From Bifidobacterium sp. ESL0800 (GTDB lineage Bacteria > Actinomycetota > Actinomycetes > Actinomycetales > Bifidobacteriaceae): a stretch of DNA of 64,000 nt. Below are positions 8,274 to 16,839 of this stretch, piece by piece. Both the position numbers and the translations under genes were made by a program. The stretch's first letter is position 1; each line of letters begins with the position of its first letter. Under the pieces are notes generated by a model. It searched no databases and was not told where the DNA came from. It saw nothing but the letters and a program-made list of their open reading frames with translations. The stretch is taken from assembly GCF_029395355.1 (NCBI RefSeq), contig NZ_CP113913.1:1922001-1986000 (forward strand), read 5' to 3'.

Positions 8274-10757
8274 TCATTGCTGCAGGTAGTAGACGGTGTC
8301 CTTCCTAGGCGGGTCCAACATGGAGGAGCTGTGGCTGTTCATGAAGAAGATGTATGGCATGGTGGTGGGTGCAGGCTTGCTTTTGTCGCCCTCGGCGTCC
8401 AGGAAGCCCGGGTTGTTCTCGCCGCTGTTGCCGTGTTGATACCAGCTTGAGGTGTCCGCGCCCTTGAAGACGTAGATCAGGTCGGTGGGCGTCGAGGTCA
8501 TTTCGGGAATCGTGACGTCCGCGCACTGGTCGAGGCCCTTGCCGCCCTGGCAGCCGTATTCGCTGTCCGGGCCGCGCAGGTTGAGGTACGGCGTGCTGGA
8601 TTTGGGCTTGTACGGGGTCCTCGTGCTGGCGACGTTTTCGGCGAGGGCGAGATGGCTGCCGTTGTGCACGGACAGCTCGTCCGCGCCGCTGATGCCGGTC
8701 AGGATTCCGGTGCGGCTGATGTGCACGCATTCCTTGGCGGTGTTGCAGTAATCGCCCGCGATTGGTCCGAAGTCGTTGTTTTCCAGCGCTTCGATGATCT
8801 GGTCCGGGGTGGAGTCCTTGGTGAGCAGACGGGGCTTATAGCCCTTGTTCGGCTTCTTGGCGGAGGAACCGGACTTGCCGGCAGCTTGCTTCTTGGGCGC
8901 CTTCGTGATGTCGAAATCGGGCAACGCGTCCCAATCCAGCGGGTCGTCGATCAGATAGTAGGCGGTCTCGTCGCTCGGGGCGGGCTTCATCGGCACGAGG
9001 GTGCCGTTGTCCTTTTTGTACATTTCGGGGATGAAGGGGTTTGGCGTGCGCATGTCGGGCACGTTGACGCTGGTGGTCTTGTAAAGGCTTTTGTCACGGC
9101 TGATCAGGAACGGCCGCGAGGTGTCCACTGCCTTCTGCTTCTTGGCCTTGGCCGTGGCGTCCTTGTCGAAGTAGCCGGAATCGACCACGCTCTTGACTTT
9201 CGAGCCGACCGGGAAGTAGACGTAGAGAGGGCCCATCTCGTAGGTGGCACCGCTCATCGAGGAGTCCGAGCCGTCGTACGGCACGACCTGGCCGGCCACG
9301 CAGCGCGAGCTTCTGGAGGTGCGGCCTACGTCATCGTGGTCGCCGCATTTGATCTGGTTCATGGCTGTTGCGCTCATCAGTTCGAAGGCGCCCAGGTGGC
9401 GGTAGTAGAGCTCGCCGTGCTCGCCGTATTCATTGCCCAGCGAACAGGCCGGGTCGCCGCCGGCGTGGCAGAAGGCGAGGTGGTCGTAAGGGTTCGCGAT
9501 TTCAGAGCTGGATACGGTGACGTATGGTTGGTAAAGGATGCTGTCGACCTTGGTCTTGAGGGTGAGGCACTTGCCGGCGTTGGTGCAGTATTTGCCGCCG
9601 ACGGGCGCGTTGAGGGACCAGAGGTCGATGACCTTGCCGTCGATCTTGTCGTATTCGTCCTTGACCGCGTCGTCCATGCCACTGGCGTCGATGCCGTAGA
9701 AGAGGATGAGGCCGCCGCCTTCCGAGGCCGTGCCCGGCTTGGGATAGGTGTCGACGATCTTGCCGATCATCTTCTTGCTGGAGAAGCGAGGCATGAGCTT
9801 GACGATCCAGGCCGGGGACGCGTATTCCTTCTGTGCCTTGTCTTTGTCCATGCCGAGGACGTCGTAGCTGATGCCGTGGCCGATGGTGGCGACGCCGACG
9901 TCGATGCCATGGTCGGTGTCGACCACGGGCTTGCCGTCGGCCGGGTATGTGGCCACGACCGTGCCTTCCTTGTGCCGGCTCGCCCGAGCTATCACTTTAT
10001 GATAATGGACCGGAACGCCCATGGATTTGAGGCTGTCGGTGACGTCCTGCACCGGTTTGCCCTTGGTGCCTTTGGGCACGCCCGGGCCGGCGGATACGGT
10101 GAGGATGACCGGGTTGCGTTTCACGTTGTAGCGCTTGCCCACCGTGACGTTGCGGTATTTGAGGAAAGTGCCCTTGGGCTTGGGCGAGAAGACCTGCTCT
10201 GTGGCGGTTTTGAAGCCGCGTTCGTGCAGCGAGTATTCCACGTCGGCGGTGGTGAATTCGTGGGTTTTCGCGGATTTCTTCACGCCCAGATCGGCTATGC
10301 CGGGAATGGTCTTGCCGCCCCAGATTTCGGCTTTGTAGGTGCCGAAGCCGACGCCCGTGACCACCAGCACGACGGCGACGACGGCCGCGATGATGATGGT
10401 CAGCTTCTTTTTGGCCTGCGTTTTGGCGGCCGTCGTTACGGCGGCCGTTGCTGCGGGTGAGGCGGTGCCTGAGGCGACAGTCGAGGTAGACGGCGAAGTG
10501 TGCGGCAGCGGCACCTGGCCTCCGGCGGGTGCAGTGGGTGCAGGAACCGGTTGTGTGGAACCGGGGAGGGGCGGGATTGCGTTGTCTGCGGCCGCAGTGC
10601 TACCTGCAGTGCCCTTGCCGCTCGTGTTGGTATTACCGGCGGCGTTGCTCGTGGAACCAGCGCCTGCGGATTGCGCGGTGGGCGCCGGGGTGCCGCATTG
10701 CCCGCAGAACTCCTCGTCGTCGGCGAGCGGATGCCCGCAATTGGTGCAGAATCTCAT
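8274..10757 (-). CDS. Zinc-ribbon / membrane / PASTA-like surface protein, paralogue 3 of 4
   Basis: 827 residues. The ribbon is CTNCGHPLADDEEFCGQCG. An Ala/Thr/Pro linker follows, then a span (LTIIIAAVVAVVLVVTGVGF) and three PASTA-like repeats. The first ectodomain opens with YCTNAGKCLTLK and the second with YCNTAKECVHISR. The shared signature DSGYFDKDATAKAKKQK and the DETAYYLID motif show it belongs to the same family. It is the most divergent copy in its C-terminal domain (GCQGGKGLDQC in place of KCPAGTG..LC). The start is supported by conservation with the other copies. Function is unknown; envelope sensing is an inference from the PASTA-like repeats. Confidence 0.84.
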   Translation of the reverse strand: MRFCTNCGHPLADDEEFCGQCGTPAPTAQSAGAGSTSNAAGNTNTSGKGTAGSTAAADNAIPPLPGSTQPVPAPTAPAGGQVPLPHTSPSTSTVASGTASPAATAAVTTAAKTQAKKKLTIIIAAVVAVVLVVTGVGFGTYKAEIWGGKTIPGIADLGVKKSAKTHEFTTADVEYSLHERGFKTATEQVFSPKPKGTFLKYRNVTVGKRYNVKRNPVILTVSAGPGVPKGTKGKPVQDVTDSLKSMGVPVHYHKVIARASRHKEGTVVATYPADGKPVVDTDHGIDVGVATIGHGISYDVLGMDKDKAQKEYASPAWIVKLMPRFSSKKMIGKIVDTYPKPGTASEGGGLILFYGIDASGMDDAVKDEYDKIDGKVIDLWSLNAPVGGKYCTNAGKCLTLKTKVDSILYQPYVTVSSSEIANPYDHLAFCHAGGDPACSLGNEYGEHGELYYRHLGAFELMSATAMNQIKCGDHDDVGRTSRSSRCVAGQVVPYDGSDSSMSGATYEMGPLYVYFPVGSKVKSVVDSGYFDKDATAKAKKQKAVDTSRPFLISRDKSLYKTTSVNVPDMRTPNPFIPEMYKKDNGTLVPMKPAPSDETAYYLIDDPLDWDALPDFDITKAPKKQAAGKSGSSAKKPNKGYKPRLLTKDSTPDQIIEALENNDFGPIAGDYCNTAKECVHISRTGILTGISGADELSVHNGSHLALAENVASTRTPYKPKSSTPYLNLRGPDSEYGCQGGKGLDQCADVTIPEMTSTPTDLIYVFKGADTSSWYQHGNSGENNPGFLDAEGDKSKPAPTTMPYIFFMNSHSSSMLDPPRKDTVYYLQQ

Positions 10758-10878
10758 GTCCTGTCTCTCTCCGTGTTCGTCATTGCTCTCGTAATGGCTC
10801 TTTTGGCTTTTCTCTGTGGTTTATCGTCTATGCCATTGCGTCATACCGTGTCATATCGCCGTCCGACTCGTCACCCCG

Positions 10879-12669
10879 CTACTGGTCGAGGTCGGGCAGC
10901 GAATCCCAGTCGAGCTGCGGCTGGTCGACGAGATAGTAGGCCGTCTCGTCGCTGGGCGCGGGTTTGACCGGTTCGAGGGAGCTCTCCGCTCCTCCGTACG
11001 TAGGCAGGAAGGGATTGGGGGTGTCTATTTTACTGATGCTCACGCTGGTCTTTTTGTATAGTGACTTGTCGCGCCGGATGAAGAACGGGCGCGAGGTGTC
11101 TGGGGTCTTCTGCTTTTTGGCCTTGGCGACATAAGCCTTGTCGAAATAGCCGGAATCCATCACTTTGGACACGTCGGAACCCACCGGGAAATAGATATAT
11201 AGCGGGCCCATCTGATGGGTGGCGCCGGTCGGATGATCCGCATATTCCTGGTTGTATTCCTCGGGTATCTGCCCGTTGTGGCAGGAGCTGCCCGCATCGC
11301 CCTCGACGAAGGTGCTGCCGCAGAAGAAGCCCGTCGAGTAGTTATAGGGCGCCAGCTCGAAGGCGCCCGAACCCTGCTTGTAGAGCGGCTTCTTGGTTTC
11401 GTTCATGTCGTAGCAGAAAGGTTGTTGGATGGCCCCGCAGAACAGCAGGCCGTGGCCGTAGTCATTCGTGTCCTTGAGAGGGTATTCGGAGCTGACGGTC
11501 GCAGGCATCGACGTATGGTCGCTTATGTCTGTGAAGTCGATGCACTCACCGCCGTTGGTGCAGTAGCGGCCCTGAACCGGCGCCGCCGCGCCTACGGGGT
11601 CGTCCTGCGAGCCATACAGGTCGTCGTGCATGACGTTCTTGCCCTTTACCGCTTCGTCGAAGCCGCTGGCGTCAATACCGTAATACAATATGAGATTGCC
11701 GCCGTTCGCCTCACTGCCGGGCCTGGGGTAGGAGTCGACGATTTTGCCGAGCATCTTCTTGCTGGAGAACCGGGCCCTCAAGGTGACGTTGAAGCCGGCG
11801 CCCGCGTACTGCTGCTGGGCCTGGTCCTTGCCCATACCCACGACGTCGTAGCCCACGCCTTTGCCGGTTGTGGCGACACCGACCTCGATGCCGGTCTTGT
11901 CGTCGGTCACCGGCTGGCCGGGCGCGGGGTAGGAGGCGACGACGGTGTCTGGCTTGGTGCCCTGTCCGCCGACGATCACCTTATGGTAATGGACGGGGAC
12001 CTTCATCGAGTCGAGGGATTTACGGACCTGTTGCACCGGTTTGCCCTGGGTGCCGCCGGGCACGCCCGGGCCGCCGGAAGCGACGAGGGTGATCGTGTCT
12101 TTGTGGGTGCTGTAGCGCTTGCTTGGGTCAATGTGGCGATAGCTGATGAAGCTGCCCTTGGGTTTGCCGGAGAATGCGTGCTTGGTGACCGTTTTGAAGC
12201 CGCGCTGGTGCAGCGAATATTCCACGTCGGCGGCCGAGAATTCGTGGGTGTCGGAGGCTTTCTGAAGGCCGAGGTCGGCCGGTGACGGCACGGTTTTGCC
12301 GCCCCAGAGCTGGGCCTTGTAAGTGCCGAAGCCCGCGCCGGCGATGACCAGCGCTGCGGCCACGATGGCGGCGATGAGGATGGTGAGGCGCTTCTTGCTG
12401 TTTGCCCCGGCCGCTGTGGTGATTGTCGAGGTTGCGGCTGTGGCTGCGGTTGCAGCAGTAGTTTGTCCGGTTCCCGAAGCCGCGTTGCTTTGCGGTTGTG
12501 GCGTATTGTGCGGCATCGGCGGTAGGGATGCCGCGGCAGAGGGTTGAGGCGCATTGCCATGTGAGGGTACAGCGCTGTTTGCGCTTGCCGAAGGAGCTGG
12601 GGCTCCGCAGTGCGTGCAGAATTTTTTGTCGTCGTCGAGCCGATGCCCGCATTGGTTGCAAAACTTCAT
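10879..12669 (-). CDS. Zinc-ribbon / membrane / PASTA-like surface protein, paralogue 4, C-terminally short
   Basis: 596 residues, about 230-270 shorter than its three neighbours. Ribbon CNQCGHRLDDDKKFCTHCG, Ala-rich linker, span (LTILIAAIVAAALVIAGAGF), three PASTA-like repeats and the first ectodomain (YCTNGGECIDFTD) are all present. The frame then ends just after DETAYYLVDQPQLDWDSLP, where the other copies enter a linker and the second ectodomain. Only about 120 bases separate the stop from paralogue 3, so the missing domain is deleted rather than frameshifted. It is the first gene of the minus-strand array, divergent from the S9 peptidase. AGAAAAGAGAG lies upstream of the ATG. Confidence 0.84.
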   Translation of the reverse strand: MKFCNQCGHRLDDDKKFCTHCGAPAPSASANSAVPSHGNAPQPSAAASLPPMPHNTPQPQSNAASGTGQTTAATAATAATSTITTAAGANSKKRLTILIAAIVAAALVIAGAGFGTYKAQLWGGKTVPSPADLGLQKASDTHEFSAADVEYSLHQRGFKTVTKHAFSGKPKGSFISYRHIDPSKRYSTHKDTITLVASGGPGVPGGTQGKPVQQVRKSLDSMKVPVHYHKVIVGGQGTKPDTVVASYPAPGQPVTDDKTGIEVGVATTGKGVGYDVVGMGKDQAQQQYAGAGFNVTLRARFSSKKMLGKIVDSYPRPGSEANGGNLILYYGIDASGFDEAVKGKNVMHDDLYGSQDDPVGAAAPVQGRYCTNGGECIDFTDISDHTSMPATVSSEYPLKDTNDYGHGLLFCGAIQQPFCYDMNETKKPLYKQGSGAFELAPYNYSTGFFCGSTFVEGDAGSSCHNGQIPEEYNQEYADHPTGATHQMGPLYIYFPVGSDVSKVMDSGYFDKAYVAKAKKQKTPDTSRPFFIRRDKSLYKKTSVSISKIDTPNPFLPTYGGAESSLEPVKPAPSDETAYYLVDQPQLDWDSLPDLDQ

Positions 12670-12764
12670 CGTTCTCTCTTTTCTCTGCTTCTTGCGTCAC
12701 TGCTCTTATATATATGGTACGACACAACGGGCCAAAATGTCGCCCTCGGTCAGCGCGGGTTCCC

Positions 12765-12770
12765 TATACT
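12765..12770 (+). promoter_or_regulatory. Candidate -10 box for a leaderless peptidase mRNA
   Basis: TATACT ends six bases before the ATG at 12777. With normal -10 spacing the transcript would begin at or next to the start codon, and there is no Shine-Dalgarno sequence in between. No clear -35 box is visible. Leaderless messages are common in actinobacteria. The call rests on this spacing alone. Confidence 0.45.
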
Positions 12771-12776
12771 GGAACC

Positions 12777-15377
12777 ATGACTTTACATACGGCTGAAAAA
12801 AGTGACGATTTGAACGCGCAAGCGAAGGCGATTGCACAGTTTCCGGGGCGCAGGGCGCGTTCGCTGCGGTTTACGGGCGGGGCTCCTCGGGCCGCGTCGG
12901 TGATCGGTGACGGGTCGCGGGCGCTGTTTCTGCGCTCGGATGGGGCGGAGGATCTGGTCACCTCGCTTTGGATGAGCGTGATTGACGCTGACGGCTCGCA
13001 TCGCGAGGTGCTGCTGGCCGATCCGCGCGAACTGCTGGCCGACGCCGACAACGAGGACGTGCCGGCCGAGGAGAAAGCGCGGCGCGAGCGTGCGCGCGAA
13101 GGCGGGCAGGGCATTGTTTCGTATTCCGTGGATAGCGCGGGGCGTCGTGTCGCTTTCACCATCAACGGGCAGCTGTTCGTCAGCGAGATCGACAAGGACG
13201 GCGACGGCGCTCGCACGCGGCAAATCGCGATTGGAGGCGGCGATGCTGGCGATGGCGTCGATGATGCTGTGAATTCTAAAAATGACGATAGCTCAACTGC
13301 TGCCGAGAATCAGGAAACCGCATCGCCGGACAGCAAGTGGCTGCCGGTGCTGAACCCGCGGATTTCGCCGGACGGAAGGCATATCGCCTACACGACTGGT
13401 TCGCGTCTGGTGATGGTGGATATCGCCGATTGGGACGATGCCGGGCTCGACGGCGCCGACAGTGCTGACGGCAACGGGAATGGCGCTATACGTCATGCTC
13501 ATACTTCGCATCCGCGCACTTGCGCGGCCGAGGCGCAGGAAGCCCGTACGGCTGGCGATGTCAACGAAACCAACGCTTCCGGCGACCGGTTCAGCACGGT
13601 GTGGAGCGTCGGCAACGACCCGAGCGGAACGCTGAAAATCGGGCTGGCCGAATTCGTGGCCGGCGAGGAGATGGACCGTTACGACGGCTTCTGGTGGGCA
13701 CCTGATTCTCGTGGCCTGCTCTTCGAAATGTATGACAGCTCGCCCGAGCCGATGTGGTATATCAGCGATCCGGCCCATCCCGACAAGCCTGCGGCCGGCC
13801 GGCGTTACGCGCGTGCGCTCACCAAGAACGCCATCACGCGGCTGATGCTGGCTCATCTCGAGTTCGACGACGAGCGTGGCGGACGTTACGCGGGCAGCGA
13901 CGTGCAGAACGTTTCGTGGAGCCGCGAGGATTACGAATATGTGGCAGCGGTGAGCTGGAAGGCCGGCCGCGAGCCGCTCGTGCTGGTGCAGAACCGTCGG
14001 CAGACGCGTGACCAAGTGCTGGAGGTCCAGCCCGACGGGCGTACTCGCGTTCTAGAAGAACATGCCAACGACCAGTGGATCGACCTCGTGCTCGGCACCC
14101 CGGCCTTCACGCCGGACGGGCGCTTGATCTGCGCATTGAACGATATGGACACCGACACCAACCGGCTGACCGTCGACGGCAAGCTGTTCACGCCCGTCGA
14201 CTGGCAGGTGCGTGAGGTGCTGGATGTCGGCGACCAGAACGTGCTCGCGGTGGTGCAGCGCACGCCGCGCGAAAGTGATGTTTTGCTGCCGAAAGTTCCT
14301 CCGGCCTGGCAGAGCGATGCGGCACTGCATGACGCGCGCAGTTACGATGTGGTCACCATCGATTTCGACGGGAATATTGTGCCGGTCACCGCTGCGCCGG
14401 GTGTGTGGAGCGCAAGTCGTTGCGGCAATGGCGTCGTCGTCTCCGGCCATGATATGGCGCATCCCGGGGCGGTGATGGTGCACGGTCTGATTAATCAATC
14501 CGGTAATAAATGTACTGCCAACGTACTGACAAGCGACTCTGGTTATGCAACGGAAGTTTCTATTGCCAGCCACGCTGAAACCCCCGGCTTCACGCCGAAT
14601 ACCGAGTTCGCACGAATCGGCGAGCACCGCATGTTCACCGCCATCACCCGTCCGAGTGCTTCCAGCAAATTTGCCGGCGCGACCAAGCTGCCGGTGCTCA
14701 TGAAGCCATACGGCGGCCCCGGAGTCCAGCAGGTCACCTTCTCGCAGGCCAACTATTGGGAGTCCCAGTGGTGGGCCGATCAGGGCTTCATCGTGGTCAC
14801 CGCCGACAACCGCGGCACCACCGGGCGCGGCCCGAAATGGGATCGCGAGATGTTCGAGGACATGAAATACGTCTCGCTCGACGATCAGGTGGAGGCCGTG
14901 CACGCGTTGCCGGAAGTCGCGCCCGAAGCCGATCTCGACCGTGTGGTGATAATCGGTTGGTCCTTCGGTGGCTTCCTTTCGGCGCTTGCCGTGCTCGATG
15001 CCCCCGACGTCTTCCGCGCGGCCTGCGCCGGTGCGCCGCCGACGGAATGGACGCTCTACGATACGCATTACACCGAGCGCTACCTCGGCCTCGACTCGGC
15101 GGTCTACGAGCGCAACTCGATCGTCGCCGACGCCCCCAAGCTGCGCCGCCCGCTGATGCTTATCCACGGGTTCGCCGACGACAACGTGAGCATCGCCAAC
15201 TCGCTGCGGCTTTCGAAGGCGTTGATGGAGGCCGGCCGCCCCCACACCTATCTGCCGCTCACGGGCATCACCCACATGACCAACGACCCGAAAGTCGCCG
15301 AAAACCTCCTGACCCTCCAGCGTGATTTCCTCTACGATGCGCTGGGAATCAAGCAGGAACTTGGAATCGGGGAATAG
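12777..15377 (+). CDS. S9-family prolyl oligopeptidase, dipeptidyl-peptidase IV type
   Basis: 866 residues. The N-terminal ~580 residues fit a DPP IV-type beta-propeller (SPDGRHIAYTTGSRLVMVDI; WAPDSRGLLFEMYDSSPEPMW at ~310-330). The C-terminal alpha/beta hydrolase domain contains KPYGGPGVQ, DNRGTTGRGPKWDREM and the nucleophile motif GWSFGG with Ser729. Asp801 (GFADDNV) and His833 (GITHM) complete the triad. Such enzymes remove X-Pro dipeptides from peptides. There is no signal peptide, so it is probably cytoplasmic. The start at 12777 is preferred over upstream starts because it follows a TATACT box at leaderless distance. A Gly/Asp/Ser-rich insert lies near residues 150-180. Confidence 0.9.
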   Translation: MTLHTAEKSDDLNAQAKAIAQFPGRRARSLRFTGGAPRAASVIGDGSRALFLRSDGAEDLVTSLWMSVIDADGSHREVLLADPRELLADADNEDVPAEEKARRERAREGGQGIVSYSVDSAGRRVAFTINGQLFVSEIDKDGDGARTRQIAIGGGDAGDGVDDAVNSKNDDSSTAAENQETASPDSKWLPVLNPRISPDGRHIAYTTGSRLVMVDIADWDDAGLDGADSADGNGNGAIRHAHTSHPRTCAAEAQEARTAGDVNETNASGDRFSTVWSVGNDPSGTLKIGLAEFVAGEEMDRYDGFWWAPDSRGLLFEMYDSSPEPMWYISDPAHPDKPAAGRRYARALTKNAITRLMLAHLEFDDERGGRYAGSDVQNVSWSREDYEYVAAVSWKAGREPLVLVQNRRQTRDQVLEVQPDGRTRVLEEHANDQWIDLVLGTPAFTPDGRLICALNDMDTDTNRLTVDGKLFTPVDWQVREVLDVGDQNVLAVVQRTPRESDVLLPKVPPAWQSDAALHDARSYDVVTIDFDGNIVPVTAAPGVWSASRCGNGVVVSGHDMAHPGAVMVHGLINQSGNKCTANVLTSDSGYATEVSIASHAETPGFTPNTEFARIGEHRMFTAITRPSASSKFAGATKLPVLMKPYGGPGVQQVTFSQANYWESQWWADQGFIVVTADNRGTTGRGPKWDREMFEDMKYVSLDDQVEAVHALPEVAPEADLDRVVIIGWSFGGFLSALAVLDAPDVFRAACAGAPPTEWTLYDTHYTERYLGLDSAVYERNSIVADAPKLRRPLMLIHGFADDNVSIANSLRLSKALMEAGRPHTYLPLTGITHMTNDPKVAENLLTLQRDFLYDALGIKQELGIGE

Positions 15378-15400
15378 CCGGTAGGGGAGGCGGCCGGTTA

Positions 15401-16564
15401 CTACTCCGAAAACGTGAGATAAGCGCTGCCGTTGAGCACCCTGAACTGCTTGGTGCTGATGCCGCCTTCCCCTCGGTAGATAACCGCGCGTTTTTCGGCG
15501 GGGACATTGAGCGCCTCGCCGATTTCGGTGAGGGTGGTGCCGTACTTGCCATGGTAGGTTTGGGAGGACTTGATTTCCGCCATGAACGGGAGTTCTGAGT
15601 CGGTGAGGTCGAGCAAGTCAACCTCACGCTTGTGCGTGTCGCGGTAGAAATAGAGTTCTGGTTCGACACCGTTGTTGAAATGGTGCTTTGCGGTTTCGGC
15701 TACGATAAGATTCTCGAAAATCGCGCCGAGCATGGGATGGGTGAGCAGTTGTGGCAGTGTTTTGATACCGAGTAGATGGCAAAGCAGGCCGGTGTCGTAA
15801 AAATACAGCTTTGGCGTTTTTGTCAGCCGTTTTCCTGCACTTTTGAAATAAGGCAGGAGCGGAAACGTGATATAGCTCGATTCGAGGATGGAGAGCCAAC
15901 CTTTCACCGTGCGGAACGAGGTGCCGAGGTCGGAAGCCATGTGTGTGTAGTTGAGAAGGTTTCCGGCGTTCTGCGCGCAAAGGCGGAGGAAGGTGCGGAA
16001 AGTGGAAACGTCGCGTACGCCGAGGTAATCGGCCACGTCGCGTTCCAGATAGCTGCTGATATAGCTGGAAAAGTAGGCCGAGAGATCCATGCCGGTGTCG
16101 TAAGGGCGTGGGTAGCCGCCTCGGAGCATGAATTCATCTATCGTCGGCTTTTGCTCAGATTTCTGGGCTTCGGAAAATGAGAGCGGCAGGAGTTTGAGGA
16201 TACCGACGCGACCGGCGAGGGATTGTTTGATGTTTTTGAGCAGCAGAAAATTCTGTGAGCCGGAAAGGATGTATTGGCCGGTTTCGTTGCGTTCGTCGGA
16301 AGCGACCTGAATCATCGAAAACAGGTCCGGTGCGTATTGTGCCTCGTCAAGGATGAGCCGGGAGGGGCGGTTTTGGATGAAACCTACCGGATCTTCGTTC
16401 GCGGTACGGCGGATGTCCGGGTTTTCGAGGTTGATGTATTCGTAATCGGGGAAGGTAGAGCGGATCAGGGTTGATTTGCCACTTTGCCGCGGGCCGGTGA
16501 CCGAGACCACGGGAAACCAGCCCGCAAGCTTGTTTGCTTGATTGGTGAGAAGACGTGGAATCAT
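15401..16564 (-). CDS. AAA_14 / DUF4143 family ATPase
   Basis: 387 residues. The N-terminal ATPase has a Walker A motif (GPRQSGKST, ~24-32) and Walker B (RLILDEAQ), followed by sensor-like YILSGSQNF. The C-terminal half is the DUF4143 domain, with FYDTGLLCHLLG, GAIFENLIVAE and a nuclease-like ELYFYRDTHKREVDLL..AEIKSS pattern. This resembles the PD-(D/E)XK-like fold described for these proteins. The family is widespread and poorly understood. It is often patchily distributed and thought to be mobile or defence-linked. It is convergent with the peptidase gene (stops 24 bases apart). The 23-bp direct repeats at 16678-16785 lie between its start and the divergent hydrolase. Confidence 0.88.
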   Translation of the reverse strand: MIPRLLTNQANKLAGWFPVVSVTGPRQSGKSTLIRSTFPDYEYINLENPDIRRTANEDPVGFIQNRPSRLILDEAQYAPDLFSMIQVASDERNETGQYILSGSQNFLLLKNIKQSLAGRVGILKLLPLSFSEAQKSEQKPTIDEFMLRGGYPRPYDTGMDLSAYFSSYISSYLERDVADYLGVRDVSTFRTFLRLCAQNAGNLLNYTHMASDLGTSFRTVKGWLSILESSYITFPLLPYFKSAGKRLTKTPKLYFYDTGLLCHLLGIKTLPQLLTHPMLGAIFENLIVAETAKHHFNNGVEPELYFYRDTHKREVDLLDLTDSELPFMAEIKSSQTYHGKYGTTLTEIGEALNVPAEKRAVIYRGEGGISTKQFRVLNGSAYLTFSE

Positions 16565-16677
16565 GCTGTTCTGCCCCTTCCGGTTCGTATCCAGTGCTGC
16601 CGAGATTTTCGTAGGAGGTGTTTGTGCCGGGAACGGTTCTCTTTCGCCTCTTAGTTGGTTTTAGCCGGTACGTGAAC

Positions 16678-16785
16678 AAATCATGACGTAGGGCTTGTGA
16701 AAATCCTGACGTAGATTCATTGTAAATCATGACTTAGGAATTTGTAAAATCATGACTTAGTGTTTGTGAAAATCATGACTTAGGA
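16678..16785. repeat. Five 23-bp direct repeats between divergent genes
   Basis: The core TCATGACTTAG (variants TCATGACGTAG and TCCTGACGTAG) starts at 16681, 16704, 16727, 16750 and 16773, spaced exactly 23 bases each time. The units also share a TTTGTGAAAA-like tail. The array lies between the ATPase start (16564, minus) and the hydrolase start (16840, plus). Regular spacing near two divergent starts suggests a multi-site operator. A decayed iteron-like array is an alternative. Too few and too short for a CRISPR array. Confidence 0.85.
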
Positions 16786-16826
16786 CTCGGAGTGAAATAG
16801 CTGTGGCCTGTGCCAGCGGGTGCGGA

Positions 16827-16832
16827 TAGACT
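16827..16832 (+). promoter_or_regulatory. Candidate -10 box for a leaderless hydrolase mRNA
   Basis: TAGACT ends seven bases before the ATG at 16840, with no Shine-Dalgarno sequence. This resembles the TATACT arrangement at 12765. A transcript from here would begin at or one base before the ATG. No obvious -35 box; the 23-bp repeats end about 40 bases upstream. Confidence 0.35.
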
Positions 16833-16839
16833 TGGCCGT

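Noticed and set aside
8652..10460. 602-codon open frame on the plus strand opposite paralogue 3
   Set aside because: It is an antisense shadow of a firmly supported gene. The predicted protein is Val/Arg/Gly/Ala-rich, with no domain pattern and no ribosome site.
10758..10878. Frameshift or premature stop as the reason paralogue 4 is short
   Set aside because: No remnant of the second ectodomain exists in any frame of the 121-base gap, so the domain is deleted.
16678..16785. Possible CRISPR array
   Set aside because: The units are only 23 bases from start to start with no unique spacers, and there are no cas genes nearby. Direct operator-like repeats fit better.
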